A program made the position numbers and the translations under genes. Below, piece after piece: positions 1-12,616 of a stretch of DNA of 64,000 nt. The stretch covers positions 155,891,035 to 155,955,034 of the forward strand of contig OZ005648.1 of NCBI GenBank assembly GCA_963930645.1, in the 5' to 3' direction. Position 1 is the stretch's first letter. Each line of letters opens with the position of its first letter. This stretch comes from Salticus scenicus. Its lineage: Eukaryota > Arthropoda > Arachnida > Araneae > Salticidae. The notes beneath the pieces are model-generated. The model was not told where the DNA came from and searched no databases. It saw only the letters and a list, made by a program, of their open reading frames with translations.

Positions 1-777
1 AAAATACTGCCTAGTCAATTTGATAGTAGCAGTAAGTAATCATTCTCTGAAGAGATGTTTAAAAAATCACAATACACATACTGATGTTATCGATATTACT
101 TGATGGAAGAAGTGGTCATAATGACTATACCCCACTTTGTAGGATGATCCTTTTACTTTGATCATTTTATAGATGACATTGGAGATTAAGGATTCACAAA
201 TACTTTCACTAAGATCAAAATATATGTTATAGCTAGACAAATGGAATTAAGTACAGTTTGGTAGAGATTTATTTTCTGGCACAACCAACAATGTCAATTT
301 TCTATAAAAACACTGATTGAATACTGTATAAGTATCCACTTCATTATATCATAGAATGAAAATAGATTCAAAGATAATAAAATACATCTGGGCACTGAGA
401 TTTCTCCATAGGTACGAAATAGCATTCGTTTTAAACACTGTATATTAGGCCTTATCTTAGGCCTAGCTGTTGAAAGGAATGTATCTACAATTAAAAGATC
501 ATCCATTAATACTAAACAGTCCCTCACTACACAAAAGTACATTAGAAATTGAGACAGATTAACTTTAATTATTTAAAGGATTACTCTAATTATAAACTAA
601 AAAAAAAAAAAAAACTTTTACATACCATGTTTTTAAATTTTCTGTTGAATCACATAAACTTGACAATTCTATGCATTAATAAATACGTTTTTAAAATTTT
701 TTTTTGATGAATTATCACATCAACTTAAAAGAAAATTATCAAATCCATAATAAAGAGAGCAATTATAAGAAATTTTC
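1..777. other. AT-rich non-coding stretch
   Basis: No exon-like reading frame, RNA gene or terminal repeat could be recognised. The sequence is AT-rich with an A-run near 600-615. An 82-codon minus-strand frame at 294-542 has no recognisable motif and is most likely chance. Confidence 0.5.
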
Positions 778-875
778 AAACATTTATTAATTGAATAAAA
801 GTATTAAAAGAATGCACTGTCATTGTGTTCTGAGCTATTCTAAAAGTTTCAAATGTCTAGCTAGTCGGGAAGTTA
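778..875 (+). repeat. Direct repeat copy 1 (98 bp)
   Basis: A 98-bp block starting AAACATTTATTAATTGAATA and ending in CTAGCTAGTCGGGAAGTTA recurs at 1132-1229 with scattered substitutions. Copies are 354 bp apart in the same orientation. It may be part of an interspersed repeat or a local duplication; no coding potential. Confidence 0.85.
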
Positions 876-1131
876 TAGCTATAGAACAATATTAGTACTT
901 TATCAATGTATATAAAATTTTTAAAGTGATAATGACACCAATTTTTGTGAGATGCATAATTTAATTTTTTACAATATTTTATTGTTCATGTTTAAGTAAA
1001 TGTATTTATTTTCCTGTTGAAAGAAAATGAACTCAAATGTTTTTGGCAACGATTAAATTATAAATAAAACTTAATGGCTAATTTTAAAGCTATCATGAGG
1101 TTATTTTCACATTTTATTAATTAATTAAAAA

Positions 1132-1229
1132 AAACATTTATTAATTGAATAAAAGTATTAAAATAATGCATTTTCATCATGTTCTGGGATATTCTGAAAG
1201 TTTCAAATGTCTAGCTAGTCGGGAAGTTA
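1132..1229 (+). repeat. Direct repeat copy 2 (98 bp)
   Basis: Second copy of the block at 778-875. The shared core GTCTAGCTAGTCGGGAAGTT is identical; the middle differs by several substitutions, so the duplication is not recent. Confidence 0.85.
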
Positions 1230-1397
1230 GTTAAAAATCAATTGCAAGATTTGTACTAGACAAGCAAACAAGAAAGCGAGTTAATAAGAACATGGTAATA
1301 ATTAAGATTCTTGAGAAATAGTCACTCAAAAAATGGCTAAAGTCATTTCCAACAGCTGCTTCGGCATGCCATCAGGAAAGCGCGGAAAGACTCAGTA

Positions 1398-1549
1398 TTA
1401 ACTTATTTAAAAAATATGTACAACCTTTATTTAACTTCATGTCTTCAACTGCCGAACAAGGTTCACTCTGGGATGCCCCAGTGAAACTTGTTCAGCATTT
1501 GAAGACATGAAGTTAAATAAAGGTTGTATATATTTTTAAAATAAGTTAA
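1398..1549. mobile_element. Hairpin element with ~65-bp inverted arms
   Basis: The outer ends TTAACTTATTT and AAATAAGTTAA are inverted. Pairing continues inward through ACAACCTTTATTTAACTTC / GAAGTTAAATAAAGGTTGT and ATGTCTTCAA / TTTGAAGACAT to a short centre near 1470-1480. The segment is an almost complete palindrome of 152 bp, as in a miniature inverted-repeat element or a snap-back duplication. AAGACTCAGTAT lies just upstream (about 1387) and again at about 1600, but it does not abut both ends, so I do not call it a target duplication. Confidence 0.75.
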
Positions 1550-1962
1550 TTACATTGCTTCATGATATATTTTTTTAAGTATTTGACGTCGAAAGCCAAG
1601 ACTCAGTATCTTACTTCTTCTAAGGTTACTATCCATGGCAGAAAGAGACCTGCCTTTCCAAATTCCTGTTTGTACAGCCCAACAATACTCAAAGATCTAT
1701 ACATAAGATAAATAGTTTTAAATGAATAAATTTATTTATGATCGTTTGTACGAATAAAAATTCATGAAACTAAGTAAAATGAGATTATTTTTGCTGGAGG
1801 AATATTTATTATTGAATTGATTCTATATTAATTTATTATTTTTATCTTACAATTTATTTTAAAAGGACGTTGAATTCAGCATAGTAATATTATGTTTGTG
1901 CAGAGCTGATAATTCCAGTCATGGAACAAATTGAAGGTTCTAGAAAAAAATTATGTAATTGA

Positions 1963-2120
1963 CAGTGGCGTCGCCAGAAAAAATTTCAGGGGGGGGGGCA
2001 CAACCTGAAAAAACATTTTTTTCTGATAGCATAGTTTTAAAGTTAAAGAAAAAAATGCTTATTAAAATTTTCCAGAGGGGGGCAAGTGCCCCCCCTTGCC
2101 CCATTCTGCCGACGCCCATG
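1963..2120. mobile_element. Miniature hAT element with 8-bp TSD
   Basis: The element begins CAGTGGCGTCGCCAGAA and ends TTCTGCCGACGCCCATG, imperfect 17-bp terminal inverted repeats with about three mismatches. It is flanked by a perfect 8-bp duplication GTAATTGA (1955-1962 and 2121-2128). CAGTGGCGT-type ends and 8-bp duplications are known for hAT transposons. The 158-bp interior holds a G-run and its C-run complement and no coding sequence, so it is non-autonomous. Confidence 0.9.
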
Positions 2121-2721
2121 GTAATTGAACTTTAAAATGATGCAATCATTTTAAATTTGAGAAGTTTGAAAGCTGGAAAAATAAATATATATATATATAT
2201 ATATATTTTTTTTTTTAGATTTATTGAGAATGATTCATAATATTTTAAAGCCAATCCTATTTTCTTTTAGCGTTACTGTTTATATACAAAAACACCGGTT
2301 TGTTCACAAACAAAACTCATTTATAAGTCTTGATAATTTCTTTCCTACTGAATTTTAAGTCATTTAATTAATTAATTGGAGAAAAATAAATTTAATTAGC
2401 AAAAGCCAAACTATTTTCGTAAATTTTAAAATAAAGTTAACTAGCATTATTATTTTTTTTTTTTTTAATTTCAATACTGCAAATGAAAAAATTTGCTTTT
2501 ATGACATGTACTATACATGCAAAATTATAATACTTCAAAATTATCTTAGAACCTGAATGCTTTCACAGACATCACATCAAGGTCTCGATTCATTATTGTC
2601 TTGATAGTAAAATCTTTATTAACCATCATCTGGACTGTTGTCAGTGAGTTTCAATTCATTTAAGGATGTAACTGTTTCTCCATTACTTCAAAGTTTATTT
2701 TGCATATTGTTTAACTCAATA

Positions 2722-3661
2722 CAATGAAACCCTAACCTATCGTTCCCGCATTGATCGTTTTATTTCTATGGTCCCTGCACAAAACTGTATTTAAATAATG
2801 TTAACGGAACCCGCATGTATCGTTCTTCAAAAAGTCATATTCACACATTCATCATTGTAAAATTTTTCTTCTGACAGAAATGTATTTGAAAATCAAGCGA
2901 TTCCATATGGCATACAAACTTGAATTACTTCTTTCAATCTAAAGTAACTCTTTTCCCCATTTTCATGGAGGATCAAAATTGTTATGCCATGTCTCCGGAC
3001 CATCTATTCATTTTGTAATTACAGCATCGCAGGAAGTAACTTCTCCAGTAATCAAGAAAATTGTTTCGTGAAATGCGGTTACGGGCGAAATTCCAAACTG
3101 AAGGGCAGAAAAAAAATGATACTATAATGTGGATTAAGATTGGTTGTGTGTAACAGAGGAAGTGTCTGGTACAAAATTTAGTGATAATATTTGTATCAAA
3201 TCAAGACGTTATGACATGCGATATCTTAAAGCATGGAAGAAGCGTGCGATTTCAAAAAATGAAAATAATGGCGAAGAAACAGAGGATAATTTTCACGCTT
3301 ATGACACAATTATGGCGTTTGAAAATGCATGAACTTTTTTTTATAAGCACGTGCAATTACAGAAAAAGACCAGAAAAATGTTGTAAATCTGGAAGAATTC
3401 CTGTATAATTTATAAAAGGAACAAAAAACCCAACATAAAATTACTGATTCTTAAAAATAAATTTTTCTTAATGCTCTATAACATTGATTTATTTCTTTGA
3501 CAGTTTGGAAAGTAACAAATTAGTTTTTATTAGTAGTATACTGTATACATTGTGCCATGTATTAACTCATAAACATTGTTTTCTTTATGTTTTTTACTTT
3601 AACCCGCATTCGTCGTTTTTTTCACCAACCCCGTGAAAAACAATGGATCGAGGTTCTACTG
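2722..3661 (+). mobile_element. Deleted pogo/Tigger-like transposon
   Basis: The left end CAATGAAACCCTAACC and the inverted right end (CAGTAGAACCTCGATCC on the minus strand) resemble pogo/Tigger termini. TA dinucleotides flank both ends (2720-2721 and 3662-3663), as expected for Tc1/mariner-superfamily insertion. ATCGTTCCCGCATT near the left end and AACCCGCATTCGTCG near the right extend the inverted repeat. At 940 bp it is too short for an intact element of this family, and the DDE catalytic region is missing. Confidence 0.75.
2881..3332 (+). pseudogene. pogo/Tigger transposase remnant (DNA-binding part)
   Basis: A frame starting at the ATG at 2881 reads MYLKIKRFHMAYKLELL, which resembles the N-terminal KRK-S-TxxxKLEVI stretch of pogo/Tigger (CENP-B type helix-turn-helix) transposases. 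It is soon closed by a stop. Further on, a frame around 3073-3140 reads RLRAKFQTEG and then MWIKIG, and an open stretch at 3144-3332 contains RRYDMRYLKAWKKRA. These fit the second, CENPB-type DNA-binding half in order but not in one frame. I see no DDE/D catalytic block, so this is a decayed, internally deleted gene. The family call rests mainly on the flanking terminal repeats. Confidence 0.5.
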
Positions 3662-3663
3662 TA

Positions 3664-5720
3664 TAAGAATAAGTAGAGTTTTCCTTTTTGGAGAGCATCT
3701 TATGAGTTCTTTTGAAATTAAACACTTATCTACAGTGTAACTGCTTATAATCACTCTACACCAATTCTTATACAGTTCTGTAATTTTAATCTATTTAGGT
3801 TGTTTTTTATGTTTCTGAGTACCGTAATTGCAGGGAGATAAGCCGTCCCCGCATCTGCAATAGTTAGATTAAAGAAAAAACGAAAAGTCATCAGATACCC
3901 CCCACCATCAGATATACTGCACATATTCAACAACGTGATATGTTTCTAATCATTTTAATTTGAAATAATTTTAAGCATGCAATAATTAAATGATAAAAAA
4001 GTATTAAATATAATGATAAAAAAAGCAATAAAATTAAAAATAATTATTAAGTATTTAAGTTATTCAATAAAGAAATACAAAAATGATCTTACTTTAAATT
4101 CACAATCACAAACTTCAGTTACCCTCTTCATAGAATTATAAAATAACACATTTTATTATTGTTAAAGAATTATTTATTCAATGTTATCCAATTTCTTTTT
4201 TTTTTTTTTTTTTTCAAAATTTAAAGATATTTTTGACTTAAGAATTGAATAGCGTTTAATATTTCCAATTTCTGAACAATACACATTTTTTTTTTTTTTT
4301 TTTTTTTTGTTCTCCTTTGAATTAGTTTCCCCAGAATTCTTTTGGACTTAAATTTTTTGAAAATATATACTGATCATTTATCCACAAAAACAAAATAAAA
4401 AGCACATTTCTAATGTGAAACAAACTTGATTTCATACAGCAGATTGTCGATCAATTTTCACCCTTAACCTTGAGAAACACATCAAATGATAGATAACTTC
4501 GTTATTCGTTAGAATAAATTATATACAGGGCAAAAGAGAGTTTAAAGAGCTAAACATTTCTTTCAATTTCTGGCTGTCTCTTATTTTTCACCAAAAGAAC
4601 ATTTTTTTCCCCTCTCACCCTCTCTTTCCTCGCATTTTTTTTGGGGGGTGGGTGGGTGTTAATATGTGGAACTGATAGCGGATTTTTTTAATTTTTTGGA
4701 ATAATTTAACATAAATTTCCATGACTTTCGAAGAGAATCATCCATCTAGGGTGCCTACTACTTTAGTTACCCGAGATTGATAGTTATCACATTCACAATG
4801 TTTCTCGTTCACATAGTCCTAATGATGCTGTGGAAATTGAGAATAGCATTATTCCCCATTTTAATATGCTCAGAAGGGTTTTCAACAGGTGTTTATGGTA
4901 TGACATATGAAGTGGTTTCGTTTATACGACACTGAAGACGTTTTCCGGACCTGGATTTTTTGTCTTTATAATTAACAAGATTCGACGGTTTGCATGTGCG
5001 CTATGGATTGTTATAGCTTGAGAACAATTTCCGTGGAGTTTGCTCGAGAACGAACTCCTCGGTGTGTATATATGCTTGGGCTCTACAGCACTTTTATTAC
5101 TTTTATTTTTATAAGCCGTGTATGCTGACATTGCGTTCGAGGAATAAATTGCCTGAAGTGAAATTTTGACCATCAATGGTTATTCAAGAGCTACTAAAAG
5201 AAGAAGAAGAAGAAAAAAAAAAAAAAGCCAGATACACCGCATGTACCAAAATTAGACTTTTAAAGGGCATTTATTTTGGTGCCTATTTTTTGCTTTTCTA
5301 TTTATAAAGCCAAACTAACAGAACTTTATCAGCATCAGCAAATGAAGCATACTTGGTTGATTATACTGATTATTTAGATACTGCTCATGTACACAAGTCA
5401 AGTGAAGTTTATTCCCCAAAATAAGACATCTTACTGTCTTTACCCAAAATATGCAAATGACCCCCCCTCCCTCCCCTCAGTAGATGCATAAGACTATAGG
5501 GTTGGCAATGAGCTGAATGGCTATTAACATATTTTGCTCTTACAGCCAATAAAACTTTCACCTGATATGATACATTAAATACTTTTAAATTTCTTTTGTA
5601 CATAAAATCAGGATGATGTGATTTTTTTTTTTTTTTTAACATGTGTATAAAGAAACGAACAACAACAACAACAACAACAACAAAAAAAAAAAAAACCACA
5701 GACATGTATAAACTAAATTG
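3664..5720. other. Non-coding AT-rich region, possible LTR-like segment
   Basis: No gene recognised. Around 4880-5180 the plus strand is less AT-biased and carries, in order, a TATA-like TGTATATATGC (about 5063), a GCTCTACAGCA stretch and an AATAAA-containing GGAATAAATTG (about 5140). This layout would suit a solo LTR, but I found no matching target duplication or second copy. Homopolymer tracts occur at 4197-4215, 4287-4308, 5212-5226 and 5622-5638, and a (CAA)n microsatellite at about 5660-5683. Confidence 0.3.
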
Positions 5721-6719
5721 TTTATTACAGTGTTTAAAAAATACATAGCAATTCTTACATTGTCGAAAGAAAAAAAAAAAGAATTACAATTTTTTTACAG
5801 TTTGAAGAACTATTTACAAATGGCATATTCACCACCAACATTAAAATTTCAAAATTGAAATATTTATAATATTTACATTTATTTATTTAAAGTGATGTGC
5901 TCATGATTTAATGAATTAAAAAGACATGTTTTACAACCATCATATTAAAATACATTTTTTAATGCAAATAAATTATGTTTCCTCAATTTTAGGTATGTCA
6001 TCATCATTTTTTTATTTATCTATGGTTTCTAATAAGTCAGGTAGAGCTTAGTTACCTGAACTAAGGTAACTAAGTTCAAGTTAATTAGCAAAATTTAATA
6101 TACATGAACTGAATAATTAATTTTTTTTAGTTCTGGAATAATTAATTTCTTTGACATTTATTTTTCTAAAATACAATGCAGGAAATAAAGCTTAATTCAG
6201 AATATATTCTAGGGTTAAAAATTTAAAATCAAGATTTTTAGTAATTACAACAAATTATAAGTTACACATATCAAGACTCAAGAATTTAAAAAACAACCTA
6301 TCACTGTTCAAAATTTTTTTAAATAGGGGCAGGGGTGGAATTGCAAATAACAGATTAATTATTATTTATATATATATATATGATATAAGAATAAATTTCA
6401 TATAAGAACTGAAAACTATGTAAAACAAGGACAATATCCAAAAAATTGAAACTGAAATAATGAGGAGCAGAGGCCACCACTGCTTAAGACATATTGGGAG
6501 AAGGATTAAAAAGTTTTATATAATTATTCTATTTGTTCATCTTAAGCACATTTTTCAGCAATATAAGTTTTTCTTTACATATGGTCACTTAATCTATGTG
6601 GAATCTTAAAAAGATAATTACTTGTGAGCTATTACAATTATTAAAATTTTATTTTCGTATTAAAAAAAATTTCTTTTAAAAGTCATTAAGGCCCATTTTT
6701 GCAAAAAAAAAAAAAAAAA

Positions 6720-6751
<32 letters not shown>

Positions 6752-8030
6752 TTTTTGTGAGAAAGAAAAAGATGAATAATAACTTTTCATTTAAGTAGTC
6801 ATTCAAAGTCTAACATTAAGTTAATGATAAAATGTGGGCAAACATTGGAAACATGTAAATATAAGATCATTTTTATACAACAAAATTTTATGAAGGTTGT
6901 TTCTATGAATTTGGATTTTTGAAGGGAACCATTTTATAGATTTAAATTTTGTGAAGAGTGCTTATGAAGTGGAACTTTGAAAGAAGCAAAATAAATAAAA
7001 ATAAAATAACATATTTAGTTATCGAATATCCTAAAAATCTTGTAGGTGGCATAGCTAGCAATTAATAAATTTGTGGTTTTTTTCTCCTGTTTATCGCTTT
7101 AATATTGTGAATATCAAACAATAAATAGATAAATATTTATTTCTCAGGATGATATTAACAAAATGGTAAAAAAGCTGAAAATTTATGCAAAAGACAGACA
7201 AAAGAAAAAGAAAGAAAGAAACAGAATTCAGATAGCAAAAAAAAAAAAAAAAAAAAAAAGGTATAGTACAGATACAATTTATTTTAAATTTAAAATAAAT
7301 TGTATCTGTTTAAAAGGGAAGAAAAAAAAAAGAGGACAACGTTTTAAAACATGAATGTGTAAAACCTTATTTGAACAGATGATGTAACAAAAATATAAAT
7401 AAAAAAATACAAACTTTGTTAAATGTACATTATTACAGAAGCTAAAATAGATCTGCATAAAACTTGTATTCAGCAAAAAACTGAAAAACATCAACCCTTT
7501 ATTTAATATTGATCAAAGAGTGAAAAATAAATGCCAGTTAGTTAAATGTCATGAAAAATAATTTGAACGAGATGAGATGAAAATAAAGAAATATTTAAAA
7601 AATAAAATTAGCAAAAGCTTCAATTAGTCAATGAACGTAATAAGATTTTTGATAAATTAATGATAATCATACATTTAAATATATACAAAAAATATGTAAT
7701 TCATTGATTCCATAATTCCAAGATTTGGAAAATGTTTTGAAACATCTAGTAAGACAATCTGTAATCAATGACATTATCAAATAAAACTTTCATAATAAAA
7801 ATTTACAACATTTGATAGTAAATTATGAGAGAAAAACAGTTGAAATGTGTTAAAAAAATATTTTACCTATTTGGATTTAAGCAAATGCATATTTGTCTGA
7901 AAAAAAAAAAAAAAAAAAAAAGTAACCAAATCAACTGCATTGTTATATAAAATAAATTTCATAAAAGAAGAGTATTTACAAATATTTTTCTCAGCTTTAT
8001 CAAATACAAATTCAGATATGCCAGTATTTC
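5721..8030. other. AT-rich non-coding region with microsatellites
   Basis: No gene recognised on either strand. It holds A-runs (6702-6720, 7240-7259, 7900-7921), a (TAA)n microsatellite at about 6719-6749 and the perfect palindrome at 7268-7309. On the minus strand an AATAAA lies near 5716-5722, so part of this region could be a 3' UTR for the candidate minus-strand unit starting near 8-9.4 kb. That is inference only. Confidence 0.35.
7268..7309. repeat. Perfect 42-bp palindrome
   Basis: ACAGATACAATTTATTTTAA is followed by its exact reverse complement with no spacer, so the 42 bases are self-complementary. It follows a poly(A) tract at 7240-7259. It could form a cruciform or derive from a snap-back duplication. 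Confidence 0.9.
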
Positions 8031-9440
8031 TAATTTATTCCAGAACATAGTCAATACTTACCTTTTTTTCACACCACTTGTTTGGTTGATTCATTTTTTC
8101 CAATATATAACTATGATTAATTAAGAAGGTGTTAAACATGAAAACTTGATTTTTGGATTTTTTTGGATTTTGGAAATTATAAATTAAGATAAGATAATAA
8201 GAAATGAAAAATGGCCGAACGTATAAAATTTAGGTATAGTGGATACTTATGCGTATATAGTGCCGCGAATCATTAACCCTTTCCGAAATTACATCTTTTC
8301 AAATTGACATTAATAATAATGATTCAAATAAAATAAATAAAGTAATGATATTATTAAAATTTAAACGAAAGATCATTTCCATTTAAATAAAGGGAAATAG
8401 GAAAATGAAATTAATTATTAACTCACCCCATTGTTGATCGGAACCTGTAAGGGAATAGTTATTATCCATAGCACACACAAAATATCAATAAAACACTAAC
8501 TCTTCTTAAAAGCACAATTTTCTTTTATTTAGAATCATTTCATATATGCGAAAATTACGGTACCGGCACCTACACTTAATATATTTTCATATTGAGCAAT
8601 CTAGGCTGTGAACGATCTTACAATCATTTTCACTTTGATTTTTTTTATCATTTCAACTACATTACACATACATGTGAACCACGCTGGTTATGAATCATAC
8701 ACCATCACTTATTCTCATTTTGACCACACAAGTCGGCGAAAGATTTTACGATTACTTTCAGTGAGTTGTTCATTAATAATAGTCAATAGTCCTGATATAA
8801 TATATATCATTTTAACTCTTAGCCAACATGCCAGTAGAAATTTTATTTTATTCTGATAGATGGCTGAATATTAATGTTGCAGTAATCGACGGAACGAAAG
8901 ATGTCACTAAAAAAATCATCACACACTCTGAATTTTAACAGGAGTTGATGAATGCCCTGTTTAGGCTGATACATTGTAGCAGGCATTTTTTATCTCTTCT
9001 TCAAAATTTTAGGAGACCGATGTCACAATATCATTAATATTTCACAAGCACATGATTCACTTATCTATCGTGAGAATGGAGGCTACGTAGAATTAGATCC
9101 ATCGTCAAATCGCCTTTTTCGGAGAACACACACATTAGGCCTGGTCAGACCACGCTATTTCATCCTATTCGTTTAGGTCGTGTCTTATATTTGAATGCAG
9201 CTGAGTGATGATTGCAAAGTTCGATATGCAAGATACTTGTAATCATTATTAAGTGCTCTGTAGACTGCACATGAAAAAAGGAAATAAAAATACTCTTTAA
9301 CGGCAAGCGCCGTTTCCAACGGCAGGCCGCGGCAGAGCCGCCCTGCGACTACCTCCTCCAACCGCTATTCCAGAGAGAGTGAGTAGAGACGCCTTCCCAT
9401 TTCCCGCTATCGCGAGACTACGCACATTTAAATTGATGCG
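8030..9440 (-). promoter_or_regulatory. Candidate promoter and 5' exons of an unidentified minus-strand gene
   Basis: Three clues point to a transcription start region. The block at about 9300-9430 is locally GC- and CpG-rich (GCCGCGGCAGAGCCGCC) in an otherwise AT-rich window. On the minus strand an ATG at about 8472 opens the short frame MDNNYSLTGSDQQW, followed by a good 5' splice site GTGAGT near 8428. A second minus-strand segment near 8060-8090 (MNQPNKWCEKK) abuts a consensus GTAAGT. The two segments do not join in phase directly, so at least one intervening exon would be needed, or one of them is false. I do not recognise the product. Confidence 0.25.
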
Positions 9441-10690
9441 CGCGATAAATAGTTCAAAAACAAATTATTTTACCTGGATCGTCTGCTGAATAATAAATAA
9501 TCAAGCGGGAATCAATACATTTAATTTTAAGAAAGGAATATTTTATATTGGGCTACTTTTTGGATTAAATATTAATATTAAAAAAAAAACACATTTTCCT
9601 AGAGGAACGCCACTGTTTGAATCGGCGCCGTGATATATTCGCTGCGGACCTGATATATTCGCTGCAAACTGAATGGAATATTCCAGAAAGAGAATTTGAA
9701 AAAACGTAAATGGAAATGACGTCACTGATTTTCATTACTGAAAAATGAACGTTAGGAAAATAAAAAAAAATTATTTTAAAATTATTTGCAGACGATCTAA
9801 AAAGATTTTGAACTGATTTGAATAATGAATAAAATTGAATTTCTTTATTGGCTAAGGCGTTTGTTTACAATCCGAAAACATCGGTAGTTTTGTTTACAAA
9901 CAAAACGCTTCACTAGAAATTCTTAATTTTTTTTGTTTATTTAAAATTGCGAATTTTAAAAATATTAAATGGAGAACATAAATAAAATAAAAGTAACTAA
10001 AATATTTTCCGGGGGATTTGATCAAAATTAACTAAATTCAAGAGTGTTAGAATTTTTTGATTCTAACAGAAGGGAATTACATATTAAAAGAGAAAAAAAA
10101 AAATAGGCAGGTACTAACAATGCTCCAAAATAAATTAGAAATGCTATCATACTTGCAAATATATAAACACATTTGAAGACCAAAACTTTCATTATATAAT
10201 CACAGAAATTTTACATAATCTTCCCGAAACTTACAAACAGTAGCTGCTGAATTTCAAATATTTTTATAGATTATATATATATAAAAATAAAATAAAATAA
10301 TAATCTCTTAAAAATAAAATACAGCTGCACACATTTTCCTAAAAACAGCAAACATAATGTGTGGGATTAAAAATGCTGATATTTCCTTTTATTATGTTTA
10401 TTTTTGTGTTTATTATTCTTTAAAATCAATCCTAACTTCCTTCTTTGACAGTCTCAGATGTATCATAATTTATGGTTGAAAGTATCCACTCCTTTACAAG
10501 TCAAAAATCTATTTAAAACATCCATCCAATTTCACATTCTGGACACTTGAACATCAGCAAGTTAAATCTAAATTATGAATAAACATAATAATTAAAAAAG
10601 GGGGATAAGTACATATACATAAAATTAACTGCACAAAAAATTTACAATGAAGGTTTCAATTAATACAATATACTCTTTAGGTCAAAAGAA
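9441..10690. other. AT-rich region, no gene recognised
   Basis: A short tandem duplication, TGATATATTCGCTGC, occurs twice near 9632 and 9651. The rest is AT-rich with no supported gene. A minus frame of 60 codons at 9543-9725 has no recognisable domain. Confidence 0.4.
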
Positions 10691-10699
10691 AAATGTATA

Positions 10700-10935
10700 A
10701 TTTCACAAATGGTTAAGGTGATTGACTGCACATTGTTCTTAAGCCTGGGTAGAATGCCCTCTGTGAAGGTCTTTACAAGAGGTCTTAACCTGTATTTATA
10801 CAAGTTTCTGAGAAAAAAACAGAAAATTTCATATGGTTAGGTCATTGAGTGCAACCTGGGATCGAACTCATCACTTCCCATCAACCAGCTTTGACAGCAG
10901 AACCTATCAGCCATTGGTGCAGCCATAGCAAAAAA
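10700..10935 (-). mobile_element. tRNA-derived SINE
   Basis: On the minus strand the sequence near 10930-10840 contains TGGCTGATAGG, like a tRNA/SINE box A. About 45 bases later comes GAGTTCGATCCCAG, a good match to the pol III box B consensus GGTTCGANTCC. The tRNA arms do not fold well enough to call a functional tRNA. A non-tRNA body with no coding capacity follows toward 10700. This is the standard organisation of a tRNA-derived SINE. Confidence 0.55.
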
Positions 10936-11417
10936 CAGCCTGAATTACCTTAAATTTATTATTTATTTATTTTTATGTTCACCTTATGCATGTAATAAAA
11001 ACATTGAATACTTCTTATGTTGTGAAAATTAAATGTATGCTTGCTTACATGGTGAACTTATCTTGTCAGAACTTATTAAATCTAACATACCCCCCGTTTC
11101 ATTAATGCACCTACATTTATATAGAATTTAATTTGGTTATTAAAAAATAAGTCTGTTTTAAAAAAATAATTTATTAAAATTATTATTTAAAAAATATATC
11201 TTTTATGATAATGCAGACGATTTCCATATTAGAGAAGTAGTATAACACCAAATACCAAATATCCAAAAAAAGTCCATTTTATTCTCAATATTAAAAAAAA
11301 AAAAAAAAAAAAAATTCTAAGTCTTTTTGTTAAAAGTTAAAAAAATCGATAACTTTGTTTTAAATTATCGCAGATCGATGGTTCAACCATTCGTTTTAAA
11401 GGTATTGGCGAGCTCTT

Positions 11418-11908
11418 TTGAAAGATACCCATCATGAAAATTTACTCCCCTCGAGGGGGGACTTCCCCCCAGGGGGGGAGGCGAGGCTTCTACATACACA
11501 AAAAAAAATTTTCCAGTTAACTACAAAAAATTATTACAAAAAATATATATTTGTTTCATTTGGTTTAGTGCAGTCCATAGACGTTAAACTCTACTTACCT
11601 GCAATTTCCCTCATAGACGTAATGCATTAGAATTCTCATGATTGTCCCTGTACACAAACCACTTGCTTGATCTTAACGAAAATCTTACTGTAGCATCCCT
11701 ATATGATACACATTTAGAATACCAAGTTTGGAATGTCTGCTTCTATTTGTTCTTGAGATATGCTGATAACAGACAGACACACAGACCATTTGCTAAAAAC
11801 ATGATTTTCATATTCAGGGGACCTCAAAACGTGTAAATATAACAAAATCTCACTTTCGAAAATTTGACCCAAAAACAATACTTTCTCTACCTTATGGTAA
11901 GAGAAAGT
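11418..11908 (+). repeat. Stem-loop-terminated repeat family, member 1
   Basis: The right end holds a block beginning ATTCAGGGGACCTCAAAAC, then CACTTTCGAAAATTTGACC, then a terminal stem-loop with arms TACTTTCTCT and AGAGAAAGTA (about 11877-11907). The block is preceded by GTTCTTGAGATATGCTGATA and a short AGACAGACACACAGACC run. The same order occurs at about 20380-20618, 15540-16072, 61140-62014 and, inverted, at 62577-63430 and 27936-28190. No protein is encoded. The left boundary is uncertain. Confidence 0.7.
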
Positions 11909-11949
11909 AAAAAATTGCTTGTGTAGAATTAACCCCTTAACAATCTTGT

Positions 11950-12385
11950 AATTTTTAAGAAAATTATAAAAAAAAAAAAGTGCCTAATTTTTTTTTTATT
12001 CAAGAAAATTGCATAAAATAAAGTGTATGAACAATATATATATTAATTTTTAAGTTTTGGATTTTTTTTTTTTTTTTTTTTTTTTAGCTTGAAATCAAGA
12101 AAAATTAATCTTGCAGAAAAACAACAATCAGAATTTTTATGACTGAATGCTTGTTTTCCAGTAAACAGAAAAAATAAAAGATGTGTTTAGAAGAAAATTT
12201 ACTAATTTTATGTATTAGGATCATAAACATTAAAACAGAATTTTATGAAAAGAATTTTATGTAAAATACAATGTTCTCAGATTCGCTATTCAAACTTTCA
12301 TAAACATCACTTATTTTTCAAATCTCTCTCAGATCACTCTAAAATTAGAGTCAGAGTCACTTTGTGATTCTGACTATGTACACAA

Positions 12386-12416
<31 letters not shown>

Positions 12417-12616
12417 TACCCCAGCACACAAAACCATATAAATACGAAAGCTTAACTGAGCTAAGATTACAAATATTTAAAATTGTATGGTGCTGACCTA
12501 CTGGTGCTAAAATAAACAAACCTACTATCTCCAACTACATTTTAAATAGCCTGTTACTTCCACCTAGAAAAAAAAAAAAAAAAAATCTGGTTATCAGAAA
12601 TGGTTTGTTTTTAAAT
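11950..12616. other. AT-rich spacer before the tandem array
   Basis: No gene. It contains a T-run at about 12062-12085, a (TA)n tract at 12390-12416 and a segment (about 12192-12229) that recurs inside each unit of the following array (TTTACTAATTTTATGTATTA). Confidence 0.6.

Noticed and set aside
4880..5185. Solo LTR
   Set aside because: A TATA-like box and AATAAA are in a suitable order, but no target duplication and no partner LTR could be found.
10838..10935. Functional tRNA gene
   Set aside because: Box A- and B-like motifs are present but no cloverleaf with a paired acceptor stem can be drawn, so a tRNA-derived SINE fits better.
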